Shown here piece by piece: positions 1 to 45,151 of a stretch of DNA of 64,000 nt. Made by a program: the position numbers and the translations under genes. The stretch spans positions 32,277,456 through 32,341,455 of the forward strand of contig OY829648.1 of assembly GCA_963691815.1 (NCBI GenBank), given 5' to 3'. Below the pieces are notes generated by a model, which did not search any database, was not told the origin of the DNA, and saw only the letters and a program-made list of their open reading frames with translations. Every line of letters starts with the position of its first letter. Within the stretch, counting starts at the first letter, position 1. Source of the DNA: Echiichthys vipera (lineage: Eukaryota; Chordata; Actinopteri; Perciformes; Trachinidae).

Positions 1-104
1 TCTCTCATGTTGTTATTCAAGTGTTGTCTTTAAAAAAAAACGTCTGCACCTCCTCTTGGCTCTGTTTTCATGCACATACACTCACACTGTCACACTCATC
101 TCAC

Positions 105-505
105 CCTCTTATCCGGGGTTGGGTCTCAGGGGCAGCAGCTTTAGCAGGGGACCCCAAACTTCCCTTTCCCGGGCCACATTAACCAGCTCTAACTGGGGGA
201 TCCCGAGGCGTTCCCAGGCCAGTGTGGAGATATAATCTCTTCACCTCGTCCTGGGTCTTCCCCGAGGCCTCCTCCCAGCTGGATGTGCCTGGAACACCTC
301 CCTAGGGAGGCGCCCAGGGTTCATCCTTACTAGATGATCCTGAACCACCTCAACCGGCTCCTTTCAACGCAAAGGAGCAGCGGCTCTACTCCGAGTTCCT
401 CACGGATGCTGAACTTCTCACCCTATCTGTAAGGGAGACTCCAGCCCCCCTCCTGAGAAAACACATTTCGGCCGCTTGGACCCGTGACCTCGTTCTTTCG
501 GTCAT
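105..505 (-). mobile_element. RTE/Rex3-like LINE fragment (C-terminal ORF2 region)
   Basis: On the minus strand positions about 285-110 read VFQAHPAGRRPRGRPRTR, a stop, then RDYISTLAWERLGIP and REREVW. This is the hallmark C-terminal sequence of fish RTE-type retrotransposons. Stops and frameshifts show it is dead. It is truncated at both ends. Confidence 0.8.
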
Positions 506-1490
<985 letters not shown>

Positions 1491-2048
1491 GTCTTTTCCT
1501 TGCAGGACTCTCTAACTTTAGAGTAGTGCTGAAATTCTTGGTTTCATTGATTCATAAATTGTAAAAATAATGTTTGTGTGTTTCAGCTGTTCCTCTCACA
1601 TAAATCATTATTACAGAAATGTGAGATGACTCGTGAAAAAAAGAGTTGTCCTTACTCTTTACAGCTTCAGGAAACAGCTGTTTCTCATCCGTTGCAGCAC
1701 TTTTCAACTCCACATGCACGTGTAAAAATGTAAAAAAAACTCAACAGCGAGTCATCAAGGAATCAATAACTCTCGCCTGTCTCTACCAAGTACCAGGACT
1801 CTCACATAAAAGAAAAAAAACAACAGGTCTATGAAGTGCTTATACACTGACTGCATTCCTCTGGGGCCTCTAACCACCGGCATTTCTGTGGGATCTCAAC
1901 GCATTATTCCTAAAGCAGGGTTATCTCTCAGAGGGATTACACTCTGTCTTGCACTAGAATGGAGCCTGCCTCCTCTGAGGAGTCTGTACCCAACTCTTGA
2001 ATGTCAGAAGCACAAAGTGACACATGTACGCACATGCTGTAACAAGGG
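1491..2048. other. Intron sequence, no feature recognised
   Basis: Contains short A-rich runs and no recognisable coding or repeat signature. Confidence 0.4.
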
Positions 2049-2112
2049 CCTAAGAAGAAGAAGAAGATGAATTCCTTTATTTGTCCCACAATGGGGAAAT
2101 TCAATTTTCACT
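2049..2112 (-). repeat. Reversed SINE 3' tail fragment
   Basis: An (AAG)n run leads into the sequence of a SINE 3' tail in reverse (cctttatttgtcccacaatg, then ggggaaattcaattttcac), directly abutting the head of a forward SINE at 2119. Confidence 0.7.
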
Positions 2113-2118
2113 CTATTA

Positions 2119-2455
2119 GGGCGGCAGTAGCTCAGTCCATAGGTGACTTGGCTGGGTAACCGGAGGGTCGCTGGTTCGAGTCCCTGTGTGGACCATGAAT
2201 GGAGTGTGGACTGGTGGCTGGAGAGGTGCCAGTTCATCTCCTGGGCACTGCCGATGTGCTGTTGAGCAAGGCACCAAACCCCCCAACTGCTCGGGGCGAC
2301 AGTCACTGGCAGCCCCCTCACTCTAACATCTCTCCATTAGTTGCATGTATATAGGTCCTGTCTGTGCATGTGTGTGTATTTTGGGCCTATGTGTGTGTGT
2401 GTAAAATGAAAAAATATAGTGAAAATTGAGTGAGAAGGGATATTATTGTATTTCT
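2119..2455 (+). mobile_element. tRNA-derived SINE, near full length
   Basis: The tRNA-like head has an A box (tagctcagtcc, 2129-2139) and a B box (ggttcgagtcc, 2173-2183). It is followed by the fish-typical body (ggagaggtgccagttcatct, then ccaactgctcggggcg). Related copies lie at 35427, 48786 (-) and 51228 (-). Confidence 0.85.
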
Positions 2456-3418
2456 ATATAGAATCTAACAACTGGCAGGACTCAAAACACATCATGGGTA
2501 GTCGCAATACAACAATTAACAATTACTCTCATGCTAACTTTGAATGAGCTCGGTAACTATTCCAGCTGCTATCATTTCCATGTTTCCTGTGTTCCTGGTG
2601 TCCCTCTATCTCAGAGTTTTCAATGCGGTGCATCTGTTTGCACTGAGCCTCTCTGTTCCTCCTGTAATGAGGAGTTCACCCTCGTCTGGTCTGACACGAC
2701 GTCAGTCACTTGGCAGCAGCACGGTCTTTGTGTGGGGAGCAGGACCCTTGGAGTTACCCAGAGTGCAGCAGGAGAGCCCTGTGAGGAGCAGCTTAGAGGA
2801 CACGCTAGTTGAGATTTGGAGGAATAAAAACAAAGATGGAGTTGGTTTCAAAGCTGAACGCCACAGCTGCTGTGTGAGCCCTTTAGGTTCAAACCCAATG
2901 AGCGCAGTGAACCACTTCACCTGAGCGAGCCGCTGTTAAAATAGACTGAGAGTCCATTTGATTTATTGTCTTTGGTTGTTTTGTTCATTCATTTTGGATA
3001 TTTCAAATGTTTTGCAGTTCTAGTGTGAAATATTCTTCAGAAATAAGCGTTTATTGACAGAAAGGTTGCACTTGCATTATTTTACCATTATCATTATGTC
3101 AGTGTAAAATGGTCTCAAAAGGGCAATATTATCGCTTTTATATCGCAATAATTTCTGTGACAATTTATCACCCAACTGTAAAGTACAAACATCACAAGAA
3201 CTTGAGAAAGAATTAAGTTGTATATTAATTATGAGAGAGAGGAGGAACACAGGTGTGCACCAATGTTTGAGTGCAATGAAAGTTCCGGTTTGAGGGAAGA
3301 TAGTTGCGACACGCTCACTCTCTAGCAACGAAAAACAACCCTGATAGAACAAAGTAAAACAATATGTCTTAAAAATCGTTTTACTGACAGCAATAAATAA
3401 ATGACTTGTCTTCTCTAG
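2456..3418. other. Intron before first window exon; nothing recognised
   Basis: Unique-looking sequence up to the exon acceptor at 3417-3418. ORFs of 70-126 codons at 2531-2924 overlap in several frames and show no known domain, so they are not called. Confidence 0.5.
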
Positions 3419-36812
<33,394 letters not shown>

Positions 36813-37790
36813 GTGGAGCTTCGGGCCTGCAGACAGGAGCCCTACCAGCTACCGCTCTACACACAATGACCACACCTGTTCTCCACGATTGATAGCTGAC
36901 AGCATTGAACCAACATGTTTGTACCCATTACTACAATAGAAGAAGGTGTATTTAAAACAAACAGCGACAGTTTGTAGAGACTGATGAGTTTCTGGAACTC
37001 AGAACTATTTAGTTTCATCCTACAAAGCATCAAAGAGTTTCACCTGCATGTTACTTTCTCTGTACGAGGCCCTCTCACTAACACGCAGGTCTACCCTCTT
37101 ACCACCCCGCCCTCCGTAGCTCCATCGTCTCCACCCACCCGTGTTCACACACCGGCCACCAGCATCTCAAACGCCCACTTGTGTTTGGAAGCTAACAGAA
37201 GCTAGGTCACCTGGCAGACCAGAATGTTGACTCTGCATCTGACTTTTCAGTTCAAAATGGTTCTGAACAGGGAGTGTGTCCACGTGGAGCCACATCACCA
37301 GAGCGCTCGCATCACTGGGAAATCCGTTGTGTGTGTTTGGTTCAGTTCAGCTGGAATGGCCTCTGGCTCCAGACTCTGGACTGATGCATCAACTTCAATC
37401 TGCAAAAACACTCAACTGTGGAGGAATCCGAGCAGTAGTTTTAAAATGTCACTTACTGTGACATTCTAACGAGTGTTTACATCCTGAATATTGTACACCT
37501 CACCACCCGGCCCTCTTTTCATCAATTCCAGTATCCTTGGCAACAGGCTGACGACAGAGCCTGTCTTACTGCCCATCCTCTGTTTGATTTTCTCTCATGT
37601 CTTCATGTAGAGTCAGCCAATCCAATCAGCAGACACCCCTCCCCCCAGACCTGTGTATTTAACCTCAACCTGTTGTGATCGAGCTCTCGTATGCATTGAC
37701 TTGACAGCTTTTCTGAAAATGATGTATTATATTTATATAACAAATTGTTTGTAAATAGAAAATAAAAATGTAACTAATGAGACTGTATGT
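36813..37790 (+). other. trappc8: TRAPPC8 3' untranslated region (inferred)
   Basis: About 980 bp of non-repetitive sequence runs from the stop codon to just past an AATAAA at 37761. Small ORFs within it show no recognisable protein. The 3' end is inferred from the signal only. Confidence 0.6.
37761..37766 (+). promoter_or_regulatory. trappc8: Candidate polyadenylation signal for TRAPPC8
   Basis: AATAAA about 950 bp after the stop, in an AT-rich stretch and followed within 35 bp by a GT-rich element (tgtatgtgttgtgagag). This is the first canonical signal in a plausible position. Confidence 0.6.
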
Positions 37791-37832
37791 GTTGTGAGAG
37801 ATGAGTGGACAGGGAACTGTGACATTTTTAGA

Positions 37833-38137
37833 GTAGTAAGGCTTAACGTGTTTTAACTCAGAGCCAGCATGACTGTGGAAGACTGCAGAAGGAGCTCAGA
37901 AGCTCGGTAAATTTGAAAGAATCACTGCACTTTTGTTCATAATACAAGATCATACTTATGCCACACCACAGGAGAAGGAATCATTAATTAGAGAATTAAA
38001 AAGGTACCGTGACCGTACCTGACGGCCACCGTAGCTTCTACTACAGCTTGGAAAGGCGAGGGGAGGGGTATTCAGTTGGTTGTAATCTCTAACTCACCAC
38101 CAGATGGCACTAAATCCTACACACTGCCCCTTTAAAG
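37833..38137 (-). mobile_element. MITE family G, copy 1
   Basis: Ends with accagatggcactaaatcct acacactgcccctttaaa, a terminal motif familiar from fish MITEs. About 280 bp matches 44857-45151 in the same orientation (for example gaatcactgcacttttgttc, then ataatacaagatcatac). Confidence 0.75.
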
Positions 38138-39029
38138 AAAACTTTAAATTTCATTTATCTTCCTTGTCATTTTTTTGAGTCACCAGCCTGCGCTGCTCCA
38201 TGGACGTAGTACGGGGATGAATATCAGTTGAAATCATAAATGCTGCCTAGGCTTGACTTCTGTGTTCTCCACTAAAGACTGGCCTCCTGTGTTGACGTGA
38301 GCTCTAATTAGCATTTTAGCACAAACAACCATTGGATGAACCACAGACAGTTCAAAAGTAAAATCACCTGTGATCGGACAGCAAATTATTAGTATCTAGT
38401 GAGAACTACGTGTCACAATAAGAAACATAGGGAGGGACATATTGAGAGTGAAGCTTTATTAAAAAAATAAAAATAAACTTAATTATTTACAGTGTGTTCC
38501 CCTGGTCTGGGTCACACACTAAAACACTTCATTTAACTAAAGGTGTCTCTTGGCTGCTTCAGGGTCATAAGAAGCTGGAGCAGGTCTTGCGGAGGGGGGC
38601 CCAATATGCAGCCTTCTGCGGTGGGTTGCTAGGTACTTGGGGTCCCTCTCCAGCCTCTCCTGTAAAACTGAACACAGCTGAGACAGCTCCTGGATGGAAC
38701 CCAGCAGGATCTTTCACACTCTGTGGCTGGACTTCCTGTGCGTTCTGCAGCAAGTCTTTGCACTGGAGTTTCATCACGGGAAAAGTGCAATAGTCTCTGT
38801 CCAGACATTGGGCCTCATTTATCAAACTTGCGTGGAAACGGGCGCAGATCTGAGCGCATAATTGGTCGTAGGAAATGACCCACGTGTGATTTATGAAACA
38901 TTCCTATCCGACCAATCTCCGCGTATGAATGAGCGGGCCTTGATAAATGCTGCGGCTGAATTCGATCGTCTTTAACATGTTACGCCCTTAAATATTCCTG
39001 GTTCGGAGGCCTCGCCCACTCAGGTCAAA

Positions 39030-39251
39030 CATGGAGGGGAAGAACGCTGGTTAGAAAAGAAACTTTTCCGACACACAGATCAGCATCCTGACATCCGACA
39101 TGGAGCAAAATAAAGATGTGCTTTTTGTCATTCTTAAGAGTGGAATAGAAGGGGCCCATAAAAACACCGTATGGAAAAAAATAATGGAGGGAGTCAAACC
39201 GAAGCAGTGCTCCACTGTGACCCGAGTGCGCCTGTGCGCACTGTTGGACAG
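39030..39251 (+). pseudogene. Harbinger Myb/SANT-like accessory ORF fragment
   Basis: Encodes NFSDTQISILTSDMEQNKDV LFVILKSGI, with Trp at the expected spacing (NTVWKKIMEGV). This follows the pattern of the Myb-like DNA-binding domain of fish Harbinger second proteins. It is cut off by the nested MITE at 39252. The right arm carries a reversed copy at 47080-46860. Confidence 0.7.
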
Positions 39252-39589
39252 GTGTTGTGCCGTATTCAGCACCCCTGCCGTGAATTGCACCCCCTCGCAT
39301 TATAGCTGATATTCAAAAGATCCATTTAATTCATTTTGTAATTATGGCTGCAGTTTATTTCCACAGAACATAAAAAAGGTGTTGTTTTGTGTTCGCTATT
39401 ATCCAAGTTTGTGATTTTAAACTCTTTAAAATAGTTTAAAGACTGTAAGTAACCAATGGTCTGACCGTTATGGGTTACCTGTATATAAACTACTCCTATA
39501 GGTGGAAACAACAGCCTTCTGATCCAGAATATCACCTATAATGCGAGGAGTGCATTTCACGGCCGGGGTGCTGAATACGGCACAACACC
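39252..39589. mobile_element. MITE nested in the Harbinger element
   Basis: Inverted ends of about 57 bp: gtgttgtgccgtattcagca at the left, tgctgaatacggcacaacac at the right, with gcattatagctgatattc / gaatatcacctataatgc continuing inwards. It is 338 bp long and has no coding frame. Confidence 0.8.
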
Positions 39590-39830
39590 GGCGCTACCGG
39601 TGGGTCATTAGGTATTCCGTAAGAGGATACCTTTGTCATCTAGAAGAACCATACCAAGATGTTAATCATCTGATACCTTGTTTGATCTAAAGCAATTTAT
39701 CGAGGGTAGCCACCAACCGAGGAGATGACTTTGGCTCTGCAGTGCGTCTTGCTGCAGCCACGCGCCAACACATTCATTCATTATTTCAATGTCGGGGTCG
39801 CGGGGGGCTGGAGCCGAGCTGTTTTGATAT

Positions 39831-39992
39831 TCAAAAGAATTGCGTGTCCCCCCTGGCCACGTTTAAAAGCGACAGCTTGGCATCACAAATCACCTGTACA
39901 TTTATCGAGTGGTAGTCTTTGCGATTGATGAATGCGTAATCATTCATGGATGGTGCCTTCAGACGCACATGAGCACAATCAATCACTCCAAC
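39831..39992 (-). pseudogene. Harbinger transposase fragment
   Basis: Reads VGVIDCAHVRLKAPSMNDYA FINRKDYHSINVQVICDAK, the DDE_4/HARBI1-type signature around the first catalytic Asp (VIDCAH). It then ends in a stop at 39831. The remainder of the catalytic domain is missing. Confidence 0.85.
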
Positions 39993-40814
39993 CACAATTT
40001 TTATATATTTTTTTTATTCGTTTCAAGAATCCGTTCTGATCTGTTCTTAATATGGGACTGCTTATGCTAAATGACAGCTGAGGTTTGTTCATTATTTTCA
40101 GACAGATTTTGCTGTGCTGCACCGCAAATACACAGGCTCAAATGTGCGTACACGACCTCAGACCAGACGTGAGATTTGATCGTAGCTCCCGCTCACGTCC
40201 AAATTGATAAATGCCGACGTTCGCCAGGAAATGGTCGTACGCACGTTTTTCTGCCGTATGTTCGTTTGATAAATGAGGGCCATTGTGTGCTGAAATTCCA
40301 AATCCACAGAGGAGGAAGAGGCCACATAATCATCCAATGAAAGTATAAAGTACAAATGCATTAGTGCAGAGAGTGAAAGCCAGTCGTGTGTGCAGACATT
40401 AACTCACAGATAACTTCACTCAGCATGTGAGGGTAGTGATTTAGGACTGAAAGCCAGTCTCGTGCAGACAGCTCCAGTGAAAGTGTGGAAAGCTCACCAC
40501 AGAGCCAGAGAGGTTTGCTCCTTCATCCTCCTCGGAATCTGAACAGCTGGAGTCCAGGAAAAGATGAATGCATTGGTCATCTGTTTCCCCTGGCAGAGAA
40601 TCCAAGTCTTAAATGAGATACAGCGTGTACATGTTGTCCTCGCATTTCACTCAATCATGTGTCATCGTTGAAACCAAAGACAATGAGGAGCAGACTACTA
40701 TGGAAGAGCCCAGTAGTACTAATTGGGCTCTAAATGAAGCTGAACTAGCACTGCCTGAATGTAGATCCTCAGTTGCATCAGTGTCTCCCACGATCTGAAC
40801 ACATATGCCACCTG

Positions 40815-40990
<176 letters not shown>

Positions 40991-42138
40991 CACATGCACA
41001 TCGGTGTACAGAAGTGTATCATGTATTAATAAAACAGGGGTGCTCTGAACGTTGGCATTTAAAGATTAGTTAAGGGTCAGAAATTACACACTGGCGTGAG
41101 AACGGGAGAGTTGGGCCTAAGAACAGTGGAATTCCTTAAAGGTTCACTTATGTACTTAAAGTAAAGTAACGTTCCTCCTCATCGAAGGCTCCTTAAACAT
41201 GCTGCTGCCGCCGCTGCTTCTTCTTCTTACCGTTGTCTTTCTCCGGATGGTTCATTTCTTCGGCAGCTTCACTCTTTCCTCCCGAGCTTTCCTCCGGATC
41301 CTTTTGTCTCTTCCAGACTCCACTGGTAAAAAAGCGCCTTCTAATTCAATTCAATTCAATTCAATTTTATTTATAGTGTCGAATCATAACAAAAGTTATC
41401 TCAGGACACTTTACAGAGTAGGTAAAGACCACACTCTATGACTTATTTATGATTTACATAGACCCAACAATTCCCTCATAGAGTACGGTGGCAACGAAAA
41501 CCTTCCCTATAACAGGCAGGAACGTCAGACAGACCCAGCTCTGTGGAGGACGGACATCTGTCAGCACCGGTTGGGGAGGAAGAAAAGGAGAGAGAAAGAG
41601 AGAAAAGACAGACAGATTGACAGAGAGAGACAGACAGACACACTTCCAGAGATGCAAGCAAAGCCTAACAGTAACTATAATAATATTTATAGTAATGTGA
41701 ATATAACGTATATGTTAAGACAGTTAATACAACAGAATAGTAGAAACAAGCACAGCTAAGGTAACAGAATATGAAAATGATAATAATTATGTTGGCAAAC
41801 ATGATCAATGATGAGTAGTGGCAATAGCAGCTACAATACAGCTACAAATTTTATAGTTTATTAAACTAGTGATAGTATATATGTGTAACAGTGATAATAG
41901 CAGCAGGAAGCGTCATGTAGGACCACGGCAGCAGGCACCACCACGATCAGCAGAGACCTGCGAGACGACAAAGCACAAACAACTCCGGGGAAGAAGCTGA
42001 ATTAGTAACATGCATTGATGAGACATGAATGGTACAGACAGAGAGGAGAGAAGCTCAGAGTATCAGGAAAAGTATTATCCCCCGGCAGACTAGGCCTATA
42101 GCAGCATAATTAAGCAGAATAAAGTCTCATCGTAAGCC

Positions 42139-43500
42139 CTAGCTGTAAGCTTTATCAAAAAGGAAAGTTTTAAGTTTACTCTTAAATATGGGGACAGTGT
42201 CTGCCTCCCGAATAACATTTTGGAGTTTGTTCCACAGGAGAGGAGCTTGGTAGCTGAAGGCTCTGCCTCCCATTCTACTTTTGGAGACTCTAGGAACGAC
42301 GAGTAGCCCTGCATTCTCAGAGCGCAGAGATCTAGTTGGGTGATGCGGTACTATGAGCTCTTTAAGAAACGATGGAGCCAGACCAATAAGAGCTTTGTAC
42401 GTAAGGAGAAGGATTTTAAATTCTATTCTAGATTTTACAGGTAGCCAGTGCAGAGAAGCTAAAACAGGAGAAATATGTTCTCTTCTATTTGTTTTAGTTA
42501 GTACACGAGCTGCAGCATTTTGGACCAACTGGAGACTCTTAACAGACTTATTGGAGCAGCCTGATAATAAGGAGTTGCAGTAGTCCAGCCTAGAAGAAAC
42601 AAATGCATGAACAAGTTTCTCTGCATCTCTCTGAGACACAATGTTCCTAATTTTTGCAATATTACGCAGGTGAAAATATGCAGTCCTTGTTGTTAGTTTT
42701 ATGTGAGAATCGAAGGACATATCCTGATCAAAAATAACACTCAGATTCCTTACTGTGGTGCTGGAGGACAACACAACATCATCCAGAGTAACAATGTTTT
42801 TAGCTATTGAGTTTCTGAGGCCTTTGGGGCCAAGTACAATAACTACAGTTTTGTCTGAGTTTAACATCAGAAAATTGCAGGTCATCCAGCTTTTTATTTC
42901 CTTAATGCACATTTGAAGTTTATCTAACTGATGGGTTTCTTCTGGTTTGATCGACAAATATAATTGTGTATCATCAGCATAACAATGAAAATTTATGGAG
43001 TGCTTCCTTATAATATTTCCTAAGGGAAGCATATATACGGAGAATAGAATCGGTCCAAGGACAGAACCCTGTGGAACTCCGTGACTGACTTTAGTGTGCA
43101 TGGAGGATTTGTCATCAACATGTACAAACTGAGATCTATCTGATAAATATGACTTAAACCAGCTCAGTGCGGTTCCTTTAATGCCAATTAGATGCTCCAG
43201 TCTCTGTAGCAGGATGTGATGGTCAATAGTGTCGAAGGCAGCACTAAGATCTAGTAAGACAAGCACAGAGACAAGTCCTTTGTCTGAAGCTATTAGAAGG
43301 TCGTTAGTAATTTTCACCCGTGCTGTCTCAGTGCTATGATTCGCTCTAAATCCTGACTGGAAGTCCTCAAGTAACTCATTATTATGTAAAATGTCACACA
43401 ATTGATTGGCAACTAATTTCTCGAGGATCTTAGAGAGAAAAGGAAGGTTAGATATAGGTTTATAGTTGGCTAGTACGTCAAGATCAAGACTGTGGTACAT
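42139..43500 (-). CDS. LINE reverse transcriptase frame, 453 codons open
   Basis: The frame begins at the RT N-terminal block (LANYKPISNLPFLSKILEKL). It contains LLDLSAAFDTIDHHILLQRL, HGVPQGSVLGPILF and the catalytic YADD motif in CYADDTQLYLS, and ends with the C-terminal domain (FKSKLKTFLFDKAYS). The motifs are intact, which suggests a fairly recent insertion. Upstream ORF2 sequence is in other frames (43783-43484 and 44433-44011), so the full ORF2 is broken by at least two shifts and lacks the endonuclease. It is most like the L2 clade of fish LINEs. Confidence 0.88.
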   Translation of the reverse strand: MYHSLDLDVLANYKPISNLPFLSKILEKLVANQLCDILHNNELLEDFQSGFRANHSTETARVKITNDLLIASDKGLVSVLVLLDLSAAFDTIDHHILLQRLEHLIGIKGTALSWFKSYLSDRSQFVHVDDKSSMHTKVSHGVPQGSVLGPILFSVYMLPLGNIIRKHSINFHCYADDTQLYLSIKPEETHQLDKLQMCIKEIKSWMTCNFLMLNSDKTVVIVLGPKGLRNSIAKNIVTLDDVVLSSSTTVRNLSVIFDQDMSFDSHIKLTTRTAYFHLRNIAKIRNIVSQRDAEKLVHAFVSSRLDYCNSLLSGCSNKSVKSLQLVQNAAARVLTKTNRREHISPVLASLHWLPVKSRIEFKILLLTYKALIGLAPSFLKELIVPHHPTRSLRSENAGLLVVPRVSKSRMGGRAFSYQAPLLWNKLQNVIREADTVPIFKSKLKTFLFDKAYS

Positions 43501-44340
43501 AACCTGCTAATAAAGACATGTTAATCATATCTAATACAGTAGTGCTAACTAAAGGTAACACTTCTTTAAGTAACGTAGTTGGAATAGAGTCTAGGAGACA
43601 AGTAGAGGGCTTTGATGCTGAAATAGTATATGTTAATTTGTTAAGGTCAACTGTAGAAAAGCAGTCCAAGAACATATCAGGTCGCACAGCTGTTTCTAAG
43701 GTTCCTGGGTTTGATGAAAAATTGGTGCCAAGCGAGTTGATTTTGTCTCTAATAGTTATAATTTTGTCATTAAAGAAGGTCATGAAGTCGTTACTACTGA
43801 GGGTTATAGGAATACATGGCTCAATAGAGCTGTGGCTCTCTGTCAGCCTGGCTACAGTGCTGAAAAGAAATCTAGGATTGTTCTTATTCTCCTCTATTAA
43901 AGATGAGTAATATGTTGCTCTGGCATTACGGGAGTCCTTCCTATAGGTTTTAAGACTTTCTTGCCAAACTAAGTGAGATTCCTCGAGTTTAGTGGAGCAC
44001 CATTTACTTTCTATTTTCGCGATATTTGTTTTAATTCACGGGTTTGTGAGTTATACCACGGAGCTAACTTCCTCTGTTTTATTATCTTCTTTTTTAAAGG
44101 AGCAACAGAGTCGAGTGTTGTTCTTAGAGAGCCTGCAACACTTTCAACAAGGTGATCAATTTCAGAGAAACTAACGTTAATGCAGGAATCTTGAATATTA
44201 GGATAAGGCATTAAAGTAAATGCAGATGGAATCGCTTCCTTAAATTTAGTTATAGCACTATCAGATAAACATCTGGTGTCGACACTTTTACCCAGAGGTG
44301 AGTAGTCCTGTAATATGAATTCAAAAGTTTCTATTCTGTG
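43484..44340 (-). pseudogene. LINE ORF2 upstream part, frameshifted
   Basis: 44340-44011 encodes the linker between endonuclease and RT (for example KLAPWYNSQTRELKQ). 43783-43484 encodes FFNDKIITIRDKINS and LLDSIPTTLLKEVLP. The pieces are collinear with L2 ORF2 but in different frames. Confidence 0.75.
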
Positions 44341-44433
44341 GCCGTAATAGTGCGAAGTAGAGAGTTCCTGGTCACAGTGTCCACAGACCCGCCGGGGCCG
44401 TTTGGGTTTGGGGACCTCCATCCTGTGGTTCAC
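44341..44433 (-). pseudogene. CGHC zinc-knuckle-like exon fragment fused to LINE
   Basis: In the same open frame as LINE sequence, MEVPKPKRPRRVCGHCDQEL STSHYYGHR carries a C-x2-C...H-x-H-like pattern. It is not LINE sequence. It resembles N-terminal exons of other fish transposon proteins, but I cannot name the family. Confidence 0.4.
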
Positions 44434-44555
44434 CGAGCGGGTTTAAAGAGCGCCTCAGCCCGCAGCTTCCAGGATTCACGGCTGACGTCATCGCGTCAAA
44501 GGGGTTATCCAATCACAGGAGAGGTCGTGGCCGCAGACACGAGACAAGAGCATAT

Positions 44556-44623
44556 AATCGATCCCCATAGACCCCCCCCCCCATGTTAACATGAGTCAAT
44601 CCCCATAGACCCCCATGTTAAAG
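44556..44623. repeat. Outlying units of minisatellite 1
   Basis: Two copies of atccccatagaccccc...catgttaa, separated by a C-run, lie 530 bp left of the main array. They could be its origin or a detached piece. Confidence 0.75.
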
Positions 44624-45151
44624 CGACACTGTATAGTGTTCTAAGTCATTTATTTCCTCAAATCCACACCTTCATTCATAAATAAGTCCTCATTGGTGAA
44701 TTATTACCTCTGCCAACAATCTGACTCATGCTCCTGAGCCAATCATTCATTATCTGTATTTCCATAGGACGGGAAAGCTCAATGGAGGCTTCATGTTCTT
44801 CTGGTCTGTAAGAAACTATGAAAGGCAGAGAGGGACATAAAGCATTACATGGTGCTGGTAAGGCTAAACGTGTTTTCACTCAGAGCCAACATGACTGTGG
44901 AAGACTGCAGAAGGAGCTCAGAGAGACGCGTTTGTCACTGCCCCGGCATATTTGAAAGAATCACTGCACTTTTGTTCATAATACAAGATCATACTTATGC
45001 CACACCACAGGAGAATCCTTGTCGCCAAAAAAGCGAAAAAGAGAATTAAAAGGTACCGTGACCGTACCTGAAGGCCACGGTAGCTTCCACAACAGTTTAG
45101 AAAGGGAAGGGTGAGGGGTATTTAGTTTCTTGTAATCTCTAACTCACCACT
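44619..45151 (-). mobile_element. MITE family G, copy 2
   Basis: The left end ttaaagcgacactgtatagt gttctaag matches the terminal motif of the 37833 copy in reverse sense. The right 290 bp repeats the 37850-38105 sequence. The minisatellite starts exactly where the matching caccac ends. Confidence 0.65.

Larger units (their letters stand above)
38810..40281. mobile_element. PIF/Harbinger transposon with Myb-like and transposase remnants
   Basis: The ends gggcctcatttatcaaac and gtttgataaatgagggcc (one mismatch) are flanked by ATT on both sides (38807-38809 and 40282-40284). A Myb-like frame on + and a DDE transposase fragment on - identify the superfamily. It is nested in the left inverted-repeat arm and itself holds a MITE (39252-39589). 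Confidence 0.88.
38480..40560 (-). pseudogene. Decayed coiled-coil gene, left-arm copy
   Basis: Minus-strand segments match the right-arm copy: an acidic SDSEEDEG exon near 40530, DDYVASSSSVDLEFQHTM at 40333-40280, and after the inserted Harbinger the KLQCKDLLQNAQEVQPQ coiled-coil segment near 38780-38720. The Harbinger insertion at 38810 splits the second exon. I do not recognise the family with certainty; it resembles second proteins of fish DNA transposons. Confidence 0.5.
38328..40619 (-). repeat. Left arm of large inverted repeat
   Basis: The outer edge accattggatgaaccac and inner edge aagtcttaaatgagat match the right arm (47802-46302) in inverted order. The arm is 2292 bp against 1501 bp on the right. 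The difference is mainly a Harbinger element that is complete here and partial there. The shared host sequence carries exons of a decayed accessory-type gene. Confidence 0.9.
41344..44340 (-). mobile_element. 5'-truncated L2-like LINE
   Basis: The 3' end carries an (ATTGA)n tail (41344-41366 in reverse) and a typical L2-type 3' UTR. The RT frame is at 43500-42139, and connector sequence extends to about 44340. The endonuclease domain and 5' UTR are absent. The 5' junction falls inside another gene-like exon (CGHCDQEL). Confidence 0.85.

Noticed and set aside
2119..2200. A functional tRNA gene
   Set aside because: A and B boxes are present but the sequence cannot form a full cloverleaf and continues into a SINE body; several copies occur.
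2531..2924. N-terminal TRAPPC8 exon upstream of 3419
   Set aside because: Looked for LSFAELLKPF-like and RLTSE-like sequence in all + frames of 1-3418 and found none; these ORFs match nothing.
39100..39309. MEQNKDVLFV... ORF as a host gene
   Set aside because: It lies within Harbinger ends and is present reversed in the right arm; its sequence fits the transposon's Myb-like accessory protein.
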